A DNA stretch of 23,512 nucleotides from Larix sibirica (lineage: Eukaryota > Streptophyta > Pinopsida > Pinales > Pinaceae): the NCBI GenBank assembly GCA_004151065.3, contig NWUY0300006121.1, positions 58,237 to 81,748 on the forward strand. The letters run 5' to 3'. The notes beneath the pieces were generated by a model. That model was not told the DNA's origin, searched no databases, and saw nothing but the letters and a program-made list of their open reading frames with translations. Below are positions 8,480-19,400 of the stretch, in pieces. The translations under genes and the position numbers were made by a program. Position 1 is the first letter of the stretch. Each line of letters opens with the position of its first letter.

Positions 8480-10812
8480 AAGTAATCCCCCAAGAGACCA
8501 CTACATATTATCCAAAATCAACACTTTCTTGAGCTAATGAGACTAAGGGACCAACGGATGAGACAATCGGTAAAGGTTCTGAAGTAATAAAAAACTACCA
8601 TGGGATGACACATCGGGAACTTGAGTGTTGACTTGAACTTATAAGGAAACAATGGAGGATAAGGTTTCCAACTTAGATTGGGAAGTTTGAGTTGAAGTGA
8701 GGGTGTTTTCATATTATGATGTCAACCCACCACTATCTTTAGTTGAAGGAATAGTGTCAACCTCCATAGGTTTGGATTTCTCAGAAATAGAGGAGATTTG
8801 TGAAGTATTAGTACAATCTTGAATTTGAGGTTTTGTTTGATCAAGAGGATGAGGTTGGGGCAAATTTTGAATAGGAACAGTAGAAGGTTGAGAATATTTA
8901 GGATCATGATGTGTTTGGTTATTAGACTCCCCAATTAATTGGACATTAACCTGTGAATAACGTTTTTGGGTAGCTAAGGCCAAGGAATTAGATGGGTCAC
9001 TAGGAGTATCCTTAGCTTGATTTAACACGAGTGTAGGGTTTGAATATTCTTGAGTAAATTTAGTAGGGAGTATTTCTTCTATTGGTTTCTCTTCATCTAA
9101 TTCAATGATGTAAGCCGAGGATTTGGTAGGAAGAGGGTTAGGGACACTAGTGAGACTTGAAACCTTTTCATCTTTAACTACTAGGTTGTGATAATTTCTG
9201 AATTTGAACCAATAATAACATGAACAATAGGCCTTATAGGTTCCTTACCTTTTGAAGATTTAGAATGTTGAGCATGGAACTTGATAGGTTCAGTTGGAGC
9301 TTTGGCATTTGATGAAATATAATTTCTGATTGGTTAGATGACTATTGTATTGACCCTTTAGGTTGTGCATAACTCAAAAAATGGCTTTATTCTTTCCTTT
9401 CTCCTCCGCAACAAAAATATTGTTTCTTTCTTCCAAACCTCTAGCTTCTGGGACTTCTGAGCTTCATGAACGAGTGCTCTTATTTCAGGATATTTTTTTT
9501 TATACCAAGTACATCTTCATAACTAAAGTCTCCCAGATAAATGAAATCATCAAGTTCAATATGATGAACATAAGCAAATTTTAACTAAGTAACTAAAAAA
9601 TGATTCTCAACAAAATGTAATGGGTCATGCATTTTGGCATTGCCCATTCCCAACATTAACTCCTTCAGTTTTGTAGCCAATAAATGTGCATGTGGGGCAC
9701 TCTGAATCACTAAATGCCCTATATTTAAAGGAAACCTCAACCAATCCTTCCTCTTAAGAGTTGTGCATTGATCATGAGTACCCTCAACTGTTGTATAATA
9801 CGAATTCTCCTCCAAAACCATCCTTTCAAGTACATGCCTAGGAAGAAAATGTAGTGAATTGTATCCCTGATCCCGATATAGGTGAAATATTCACCAACAT
9901 ACCAATCTCCCATATTTGAATCTAACTACCTAGCCTACTTTGATAGATGATAAGAACGTTTCTTAAAAATAACTAGATAGAAAACACTTAGAAAACCATC
10001 ACAAATATCATATATGTGTTTCTTATAATTTTCCTCCCATGGAGTAGCACAATAAATATGAACATGTGGACTTTTTATTGAAATACCTTTTCATTAAAGG
10101 GAAGTTGCATGATGCGCACATTATATCCACCAAATATGCAAACATATAAAACCTAGGTTTCTTAGTGGCAGGTGCAATCTTGATTAAATTAATGGCATAC
10201 TTCAAATTTACACAGAGCTTTGTGTCCATTTGAATACATGTCCATGTGTAGTAATATGATGAACTAATGGTTCCCATTCCAACTTGAAGAGAGTGTTGTT
10301 CTCCAAGCCATACAATCTACATATTTGGTTCGTTCTAGAAAGTATCTTCATCAAACCACCAACTCTTAATCAACCTAACCAAATCAAACTTCTTTTCATA
10401 TTCACTGGAGAGATCGACAATGAGCAACAATTGAGGGTTTTTCAAAGCATATATCCTGGAAAAGTATCAGGCTTACAAAATGAAATCACCATTCTAGTAG
10501 CATCATTGAATGTTCTCATAGGTTGATCCATGTAGGTAATAAGCCATTTCCCCATATTTTTCATGTATAGAATGATGACATGATGAGCAACAATGGCATG
10601 TATATTACTACTTATGATTTTTTGGAAAATATCACCTTCATCCCCATATAGTGTAAAATATTAGTTTTCAAAGAGACTATAGATAGATGCCTAGTCTAAA
10701 CACCGTGGGTCACCATTGTATAGTCCATGTCCAAATAAATCCCAAAATTGAGTTCCTTTGTCCTAAAATCATCCACAGAGTTTATGGATTTATCTTTTCC
10801 CTTTCTTACCAT
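8480..10812 (-). pseudogene. ORF A: long decayed minus-strand coding region, family not recognised
   Basis: Reading on the minus strand from an ATG at 10812-10810 (context accATGG, a good plant start), 38 codons are open, beginning MVRKGKDKSINSVDDFRTK, until a stop at 10698-10696. Beyond it, pieces in changing frames look protein-like over 2.3 kb: LFKLEWEPLVHHITTHG near 10300-10240, a segment with DIMCASCNFPLMK (10277-10023), MGDWYVGEYFTYI near 9900-9860, and a segment with LLATKLKELMLGMGNAK (9821-9585). The last is a Ser/Pro/Gln-rich piece with PIQNLPQPHPLDQTK (9028-8714), followed by about 200 more bases of coding flavour. About 770 codons in all. No catalytic motif I know is visible. The order of a folded N-terminal part and a low-complexity tail could suit a gag-like or other element protein, but a decayed host-derived gene is also possible. 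Confidence 0.55.
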
Positions 10813-10828
10813 GGTGAATTTTATTTAC

Positions 10829-10850
10829 CTACAAATACCAACCACAATAA
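10829..10850 (-). promoter_or_regulatory. Candidate 3' splice site upstream of ORF A
   Basis: On the minus strand a T/G-rich run ends in tatttgtag (AG at 10830-10829), 17 bases before the ORF A start codon. This is the shape of a plant intron acceptor, suggesting a leader intron. No matching donor could be fixed, so the site is tentative. Confidence 0.25.
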
Positions 10851-12169
10851 GCACAATAGAAAATAGAAATGAAAACAAAATTATTGGGAAAACTGTTGCA
10901 TAAATTCATTAACTCAAGAGCTTAATTAGATGTTAACAGGTACTTGTGAGTGAGCTTGAGGATCCCGGTTTGAAACTTAGTACGAAAAATTACTTGCCAA
11001 AGGGAATAAATCGAAACTGATTATGAAGAAATATAAGTGTTCATCTTTAAAGTATTGAGGATCAAATATTAAAATCAGAATTGAATGTGGGGACATAACA
11101 TGACAACGTGATCATTAGTAATTATTAGTGCCCATTAAAGCCTGATTTAACCCATGCTTTTTGAAAATTTCCATACAAAATCTTGGGGTGGGAAACCTCG
11201 TGTGAATGCTTTCCAAATCATAAAAGCGGTCCCAATGTATGATTTCAAGAATGTTGAAGTGAGAAGTCTGTATTTTGCATATGAATTACGTTGGAAATAG
11301 GTTAACCCCTTGAAAATAAGATCTTGAAGCAAAATTAAGCTATTTATGAATGAAAATATAAATATTAATTCAATAAAATCAAATTAACTGAAAACTATGC
11401 TAATATTTGTTGTGGCTATGACGAATTATGGCGATTCACTAGGAAAAAGCAATTATCTCTATTGGAATCATAGGAATTTGCTTTCTTCAAGAGACTTAAG
11501 TTTGGGATATAGTTACAATGCAATTGATCTACTGCCATATTTAGTACTCTCACGTGGCTCATCCATATGTGTTCTCAACTTAAAATATTGAGGACTTTTC
11601 AAAGAGATTCAGTCATTATCTAGAAAACTAAAATTTTTAAGTTTTTGAAATGATCAGAGCTTTTAAAGAATAAAATTTATCAGGGATAAGCTTCAAACGA
11701 AACAAGTGAATACAGATGTAACTAGTCTTAAGTTTTAATCCCAATATCACATGTATTGCCACTACTACTAGCAGGAATCCATAGCCCCGACATGGTTACC
11801 TTTTAATCGAATTTAGCTGCTTTGATCTCATTCCGATGATTATAAATATATCGTTTAGACATTCAATTGTTTTTGTAAGTGGGGGAGATGACCCATAAAT
11901 TTGTTAGAAGCATGAATGGCATGAGGGTTTTATAGATCTATATGCAGATACTTTTGAATTGAAAATATTAACCCCAAATGTCATAGACATTACCATTGCT
12001 GCTAGAAAGCTTTCATAGCCTCAGAAGGTTGTCTTGTTAAATTTTCAGTATTAAATCACAATANACAAAATGAAAAATGCTGCTACTAGTATACATCCTT
12101 TTTGAAACAAAGGTCAAAACAACTACTAAAATTGACCCCCCAAAAAACGAGAACAATGTAGGGTTCTCG
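10851..12169. other. Non-coding stretch upstream of ORF A
   Basis: Rich in short AT runs and stops in all frames. The open frames at 11147-11332 (-) and 11397-11591 (+) show no motif. The one structure found is the diverged duplication at about 11740-11806 and 11972-12040, listed separately. One undetermined base lies at 12064. It may be leader or LTR DNA of the element that carried ORF A. Confidence 0.45.
11740..12040. repeat. Diverged direct duplication (about 67-bp copies, offset about 231 bp)
   Basis: The segment at 11740-11806 (cccaatatcacatgtattgc...) aligns along its length with 11972-12040 (ccccaaatgtcatagacatt...) when allowing roughly one mismatch in three and few gaps. Shared landmarks in order are an attgcca or attacca block, a ctactag or ctgctag block, and a catagcc block. 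The similarity fades on both sides. The origin is unknown; it may mark two decayed copies of a longer unit. Confidence 0.5.
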
Positions 12170-14582
12170 TCAAGTTGTATAACATGTTCTTAATGTTGAA
12201 AGGGATAAAATGAAAACACATAGTGATTTTTTTATTATCATCCACACAATTGTCCATTTGCAAAAATAATATTGGTGAAATTTTCCATTCAACGTATAAT
12301 AGTCTGTATTATAAAACACTAACATCAAGTGCTTGCATATAATCTTTCTTGTAGAACATACATTTTTCATAAGATTCAATTGGTAATAGAGCCTCATGCA
12401 ATGGATAGTTTGTTGTTCCACTCTTGTACAACAAATCCCCATTTTGTTCCACCATTGGTTCTTCCAGATCCTTGAGGCATTTATCTAATGAAGTCACAAT
12501 AAATTTTGAACCCATGTCTAGAAAGGAAAGGTTGAAGTGGTTGAAGCCCCCAATCTTGTGTCCATTTGTAAGCATGTAAATCAAATAAATTGGGAAATTC
12601 ATGACACTATTAATATAGCGTTTTCCTTCTTAAACAACCTTGGTATACAAGTCTTTGTCTTGTCCATACTGTCATTGCACAATGCTCAAGTAAGCATTAG
12701 GATTCTTCTCTTAACACAATTTATGGGCATAGTTATTATAGGTTGTTTAAAATTCCCACAACCATTCTACTTTAGCACAATAAATGGTGGCCTTAAGTTT
12801 CTTGGTGATTAAACAATAGTCATTGCACCTTACAAAGAAATTGTTCTTATAATTTCAACATTTGGAAATTGATTTCTCATTACTGTGTTGAAATTGGATT
12901 GCAACACCGGATGAACACCCAATATTTGCATGTCCACATTAATATTTTTTAGAAGAAAATCCTAGGTCATATTTAAATGAAATAATATAAGAGCTTACAT
13001 GTTCCATTTTGGCTGATTTAATGCATTAGATGTGGATTCTTATCTGAAATTTTCTCCACAAACTTATTAATGCTATCCATTGTTGTAATAGTGTTAGATT
13101 TGGATTTTTGTAATCTAGTATTACCATTCATTGTCGCCAGGTCACCTTTTTAAAAGCTATCCTCATAGTGTCATAAATTGTTTATTTTCACTCCATAATC
13201 CCAATACCATGCATTTTAACAAACATCTAATGTGTCAATATTCATTGTAAGTAGATTCTCTTATTTATTTATCCTTGTCTGGCAATACCGACATTTGATG
13301 TCAAATAATTTAGTACACATTCTCTTCTTGAATTTTCATTTAGGAGACTAACAATCTTAACACCATCAACCATCGACCCCAATGATATTTTAGAAATACA
13401 ACCATTTTTACAACCAAGTGTTGTGCATGCTTGCATTGAAATAAATTTCATCAAATGTTTCAACAAATTTTGTACTCAACTTCCTTTTAGAAGATGCACT
13501 TGTCCCTTGGTGTTTTGGCTTGTTATATTGCCTTGTTTTCAAAATTGTGTACATCAACACAATATAAAATATCCATAGGTGGGTACGCCAACTCTAAAGG
13601 AATTACTTCTATCACATCCCATAATTTGACATGCACTTTCCTTTAATATCACATCCCATAATTTGACATGCACTTTCCTTTAATATCACATCCAAAGGGG
13701 TGTCACTAAGGTCAATAAATTGGTTTTCATGCCATCTCTAGAGAGAACCTTTTGATATGAAACATTTCTCACATTGAATAAATACTTTCTCAATTAACAC
13801 TGGATTCATTATCGTCTAATGGTGCAAAGTGCACTACCTCTCCTTCCGGGACATTTGAAATTGTTCTCACACTGATATAATCTGGCTTTGAAGAACATTG
13901 AAGAACTAGATTCACCTTTTCTCCCAAAAATTTAATGTTGTGATTTTGGTTCACTTGTGTTGATGAACCTTCAAATTGGTTAATGCCTTCATCCCCTAGG
14001 ATTGAACTTGTTTTGAAATCCACCATGTTGTTTACTGGCCAAGGTACTAAATTACCAGTCTCCAACTTAGATGAGGAAATGTTGCAAGGAAATAATAGTT
14101 TGTTCACCAACACACCAAGTAAGAGAGGTTGTAAAATCTTCCCTTCAATAACATATCACTCATCCAAATTTGTTACAAAACATGTGTCTATGGAATCTCT
14201 TTTCTCTTAACATCTATGTAATAGTGTGACTTTCCAAATAATGAATGTCAACTTGGATTCTTGTGGAAATTTTTTAACTCCATTGTTAGAATTGATACCA
14301 TTTATTTCTTCCTTATTATGTGATCATAGCTCATCTCAATGTAGTTATGTATGCAATGCATCCCATTCAATAAAGTCACCCTTTTCTTCCAACAACATCT
14401 CTACACTTCTTAATGCATGCAACAACATAATATATCCACTAATAACTTTAATAAAATTCACAATGACGCGTCCATGTTTGATGTGGTTGTTATGAAACTA
14501 CTTTCTACCTGGGTAGGTTATTCCCTCAACTATTAACAACGATCCAATAGTTAGTTCATATAGTGTTAAGAACCAAATTTCC
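12170..14582 (-). pseudogene. ORF B: long decayed minus-strand coding region, possibly transposase-like
   Basis: On the minus strand, protein-like pieces follow one another for 2.4 kb. The first is IWFLTLYELTIGSLLIVEG near 14580-14520, running after one stop into IVNFIKVISGYIMLLHALRS. An acidic/Ser piece of 107 codons (14113-13790) is next, then a Cys-rich piece CTTLGCKNGCISK within 13466-13269. SINKFVEKISDKNPHLMH lies near 13090-13030, NFNTVMRNQFPNVEIIR near 12890-12850, and a 97-codon piece at 12602-12309 with FNHFNLSFLDMGSKF comes last. The order of a Cys-rich start, a conserved helix and a W/F--FPNV-I block reminds me of the N-terminal half of some eukaryotic DDE-type transposon proteins, but no DDE triad can be placed. 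Several stops and frameshifts, one of them from a 37-bp duplication, show it is dead. Confidence 0.5.
13611..13693. repeat. Perfect 37-bp tandem duplication with a partial third copy
   Basis: Two identical 37-bp units, 13611-13647 and 13648-13684, each beginning atcacatccc and ending ctttaat. They are followed by 9 bases of a third at 13685-13693. The copies show no mismatch, so the event is much younger than the surrounding ORF B decay. As 37 is not a multiple of three, it shifts the ORF B frame. Confidence 0.95.
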
Positions 14583-15199
14583 TAGAATACATTTGTGCCA
14601 ATCTACAACAACAAAGACACCACCACAAACCAATGTAGTTCACCTAAAGTCTACATAAATTAAATAACACCAATATCAAGTCAATATAAATAAACAATAT
14701 TGCACATATAGAATAATGATCAGCATAATAGTTAAACTTAATGAACACATGTTGATATGAATATAATAAAGTTAATATAAACTCTCTAAGTTAATGTATT
14801 CTTCAATATTGTTATGAAAAAATTACAAAATACGTTTTTAACACTGAATTGAAGAAATCAATTCAAAATTTATAAATAATAATAAATAATCTTCCCCTAT
14901 TAGAGTGATAGGGATGTGCCATATACACCTTGTACCACCACCCACTACTCATAATGACCAACAATTGACAATGAATGATGACATGAGGAGGACTCTACAT
15001 ACACATGATGGATGATGGCCTTGTCCCTGGTTAATGCCCATGGGTAGGAACTTCATGAGAGGCCAAGGGAGATGGATGACAACCTCATATCACACAAAAT
15101 CAAAAGTGAAGAGGCAAGGATGCAAGCACATAATGGAACTTCAAGTGACCAACCTAGAATATTAGACAACCCCAAGCCTGAAGAAGGGGGGTTATACAA
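14583..15199. other. AT-rich stretch, no gene seen
   Basis: Between ORF B and the next open frame no coding motif appears. The first 350 bases are strongly AT-rich with short taaataat-like runs (near 14873-14890), which could be ORF B promoter-side DNA. From about 14925 the base composition is more even, but there is still no recognisable product. Confidence 0.45.
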
Positions 15200-15433
15200 A
15201 TGCCACAAAGAACTCTAAGTAGTGAGGATGTAGAGGTAGGTCATTGTCTCGCAAAACAAAGTAGGATCCCCATAGAGGTTAGTAAAGGAAGGGACAAAGG
15301 TTTACAAAGGCACAAAGGGTTGTGTCGAGTTTCACTGAGAGGCACATCCCTGCAACAATATGTTATTTACAATAATTGGAAGAAGAGGTATGATAAAAAA
15401 GGTGAAACATCCAAAGATCCAAAATTGATGTAG
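15200..15433 (+). CDS. Uncertain 77-codon open frame
   Basis: An open frame starting MPQRTLSSEDVEVGH, basic overall and rich in Lys, Arg and Ser, with no domain I recognise. The base composition is more even than the neighbouring DNA, which is the only positive sign. It has no visible promoter or homologous neighbour and may be a chance frame or a fragment of an unrecognised element. Confidence 0.12.
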   Translation: MPQRTLSSEDVEVGHCLAKQSRIPIEVSKGRDKGLQRHKGLCRVSLRGTSLQQYVIYNNWKKRYDKKGETSKDPKLM

Positions 15434-16440
15434 AGCTTGTTGACATTATACCAAACACATGCTTCTCTTGGATTCATACTAACAAATTCTCTATCACCCT
15501 AGATGTATGTTAGCATACTAAAGAGTTCATATCAAGGAAACTAGATGAAAAAATGGCGTCAATAATAGGGATTTGTAAGAAATTTAGGTTGAGCTAAAAA
15601 TCCTCAATGACAATTACTACTTTATCCTTTAGACCATCGAAGGTTTGCAATGGGTTTTAGAGGAGAACAAAAAACATGAGGCTAAAGAGAATCCTTTGGG
15701 TGTATAGTACCCCCTCTACCCCATGTATCTAGATGATATAGATGATGATTTGTAAAATAATTTAGGTTCAACCTCCATTTGAAACTATGCCTTTATGTAT
15801 ATGTTTATTTCTAGTAATGGGTCTAGAGGCCATAGGTCAAATTGTCAGAATTACTGGCTCTCTTTTCAAGAAGAAAAATATCAGTTCCTTAGGTACATAT
15901 TCATTTAATATTGTCTTCATAGCATGTTTTTTCAACAATCAAGGCTACAGGCTTGATAAAATCTAGACACTAATAGAATTTTTCATCTAAAAACAATAAT
16001 AGCCTTAATTTGCATAAGTCAAAGCAAAGGCTCCAATATGAGCCTCTTCATATGGATAACTTGCCTTTGTATATAAATACATTTTTGTTCTTATAATATA
16101 AATATTCATGATTATTTACAATTTTTTAATTATAATATCACTCTTACCAAATGCGAGCAACAAAAGCTCGAGAAAATGACAACATTAGGTTGTAATAAGG
16201 GGAAATATTTTTCAAGTTGATTTCCTTGGTCAAATATAGTTTAGTGTTTTAAATGTTTGATCACTACTAAGATTGAAATTGAAAGGACATATATTAGTGC
16301 CATTTCTAGTGAAATAATGTGTAAGCACTTAGACCATTACTTCAGTGGGAATGCACATTGTTCTCTAGATTACATATTAATGAATAACTTATCAAAAATT
16401 CATTATTTCCATTTTTATCTAGTTAATAAATTCAAATACT
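15434..16440. other. Unassigned stretch ahead of the satellite
   Basis: A weak coding flavour on the + strand near 15600-15760 (a piece reading LQWVLEENKKHEAKENPLG, then LYPMYLDDIDDDL after a stop) hints at another dead element protein that I cannot name. From about 15800 to 16440 the DNA is AT-rich with stops in every frame, and nothing can be assigned. Confidence 0.35.
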
Positions 16441-19400
16441 CAAGCTCCCCCTTGATGATAATATTAATTTGGAGGAATGGTCAATCGAGCCTTCGCTTGG
16501 GTTTCCTATAAATAAAAATATTAATATATAGGAAGGGTTTATCAACCATTCCTTGGGATAATATATATTAGGAATGTTAATTCTACATTAACGGGAAACC
16601 TACAAGCTTGAGGAAGGGTTGATTAACCCTTCCCTAGTATAATATAGATTAGGAATATTAATTCCACATTGACGAGACACCTACAAGCTTAAGGAATAAT
16701 CAACCAACGTGTCCCTAGGCTAATATATATTGAAAATATTAATTACAAATTGATGAGAAACCTATGATATTGAGGAAGGGTCAACCAACCCTTCCCTAAG
16801 ATTCAAGTCAACAAGAATACTAATATTGAGGAAGGATCGGTCAAATATTTACTAGGATCCCCCTCGATGAGAATGAAAATATGAAGTAAGGGTTAGTTGA
16901 CCCTACCTCATGCCCAACATTTCCCCAATATCCCCCCAAATGAGCGTATTAATCAATTTGAAGGGAGGGTGTTCCAAACCTTCATGAGGAATTTCCTCAA
17001 CAAGAAACCCACAAGATTGAAGAAGGGTCATCCTAATCTTTTCCAATATCCCATAAACAATATTATTAGGGTTGAAGAAGGGTCAAATGACCCTTATTCA
17101 ATATAAACCATGAAAATATTACTAATATAGAGGAAGGATTATCCAAATATTCTTCAAGATCCCCTACAATGAGAATATTAATCTAGAGGAAGGGTCAACT
17201 AAACCTTCCCCTAGCTAATATAGATTAGGACTATTAATTCTAAATTGACTAGAAATATACGAACTTGTTTAAGGGTAATCAAACCCTCCACCGGGATAAT
17301 TTAGATTAGGAATATTAATTCCACACTGATGGGAATCCTAAAATATTAAGGAATGGTGGGTCCACCCTTCCGTGGGCTCCCCCTCAACGAAAAAACCAAT
17401 ATTGAGGAAGTGTTTTCCAAGCCTTTTTCTAATTTTAACCTCCAAAAGAATGACAAGTGCAAGGAAGGTATATTTGACCTTCTTCATTCCCTACCTTTCA
17501 TTGGTACCCTACTCAATGAGAGTGTTAATCAAGAGGAAGCGTCAATCAACCCTTCTCAGAGATTTGTCTCAAGGATAAACCCACAATCTTGAGGAAGGAT
17601 TGGTTGTATCTTAAATGGGATCCCCATTGATAGGATTATCAACACTGAACAAGGGTCAATCAACCCTTCTTCAATCTCACCCTTGATGAGAATACCAATC
17701 TAGAGTAAAGGTCAATCAACTAACCCTTCACCTAGGTTCATCGTGGATAATAATACTAATCCAAAGGAAGAATTGATTTACCCTTCCCCTAGATAATGTA
17801 GATTAGTAATATTAATTCTAAATTGAGGGGCCTACAATATTGAGTAAGGGTTGGTATATTCTCCACCAGTATAATATATATTAGGAATATTAATTCTAGA
17901 TTGATGGGAAATCCATAATATTGAGGAAGGGAGGGTTAACCCTCCATTGGGATCCCACTCAATGAAAATATTAATCTTGAGGAAGGGTCGATTAACCCTT
18001 CTCACACTTGATTTTTCCATAATATCCCCTCAATGAGATTATTAATCCATAGGAAGTGTCCACTAGCCCTATCCTAGGATTTCCCTCAAGGGGAAACCCA
18101 TGATCTTAAATAAGGGTTGGTTGTATCTTACCTAGTCTTCCCCTTGAAAAAATTATTAGGGTCAAAGAAGGGTTAACCAACAATTATTCAAGATCCTCCT
18201 TTATAAGAATACTAATCTCGAGGAAGGGTTGACCGACCCTTCTTCAAGCTCCCCCTTGACATGAGCATTAATATAGCGGAAGGGTTAGTTTACCCTTTCC
18301 CAGGCTTCCCCTTGATCACACTATTAATCTAGATGAAGGGTCAATAAAATATTTCTTGAGAAAATATAGACTAGTAATATTAATTTTATATTGACAAGAA
18401 ACCTATGAGTTTGAGGAAGGGTTTTTCAAGCATTTTTTATCAAGCTCCCCTTCAATATAAATATTATTATATAGAGGAAGGGTATTAGTTAAAACTTCTT
18501 CAAGCTTCTCCTTAATGAGAATATTAATCTATAGGAAGGGTCAACCAACCCATCTACATGATCACCCCAAATAATCATATAAATATATAGGAATGGTTGT
18601 ATGAGCCTTCCCTAATCTAATAAATATTAGGAATGTAAATTCTACAATGACATGAAACCTTCAAGATTGAGGAAGCATTAATTGACCTTTCTCAAGCTCT
18701 ACCCTTAGTGAGAATATTAATCTAAAGGAAATAACAACTAATGCTTCTTCAAGATTCCCCTCGACAAGACTATTAATAAAGAGAAAGGGTCATATAACCC
18801 TTCCCCGAGCTCCCCATGGATGACATTATTGATCTAGAAGAACTCTCCTCAACTGTTCCCTACACCCTGCATGGATGAAAAAATTGATCTAGAATAAGTG
18901 TGCTCAAGCCTTCTTGGAGCTAAAATACATTAGAAATATAAATTGTACAAAGCTCGAGGAATATTCAGTTGATACTTCCCTGAGACCCCCCTCAATGAGA
19001 ATACAAATCTTGAGGAAGGTTTGGCCAACCCTTCCAAGAAATCCCCCTTGATAATATTATACTTGAGGAAGGGTCAGTTAACCCTTCCTTTGACTCTAAG
19101 TCAACAAAAATAATAAAATAAGGAAGGATCAACTAACCCTTTCTCATGCTTTTCCTTGAAGTGAATATTAATCTTAAGGGAGGGTCATACAACCCTTCCC
19201 CAACGTCCCCTCAACAGGAAAACTAATAAAGAGTAAGGTTCAATTGACCCTTCATCAAGCTCCCCATTGATGATAATATTACTCTCGAGGAAGGCTAAAT
19301 CAACCCTTTCCTAGGCTCTCCCTTAAAGAGAATATTATGCTTTAGGAAGGGTTGATTGACCCTTCCCGAGTTCCCCCTCAATGAAAATTCTATACTCGAG

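Noticed and set aside
10284-10526. 80-codon plus-strand open frame
   Set aside because: It overlaps ORF A, whose minus-strand reading is continuous in character with its neighbours; the plus frame has no motif.
10961-10976. T-arm-like sequence (cccggtttgaaac) suggesting a tRNA gene
   Set aside because: No acceptor stem, D-arm or anticodon arm could be fitted around it.
13983-14495. Two plus-strand open frames (13983-14210 and 14226-14495)
   Set aside because: Both are opposite ORF B pieces that continue a longer minus-strand coding pattern.
17353-17592. Two overlapping plus-strand open frames inside the satellite
   Set aside because: They are made of tandem units whose lengths (56 and others) break any reading frame from unit to unit; chance openness.
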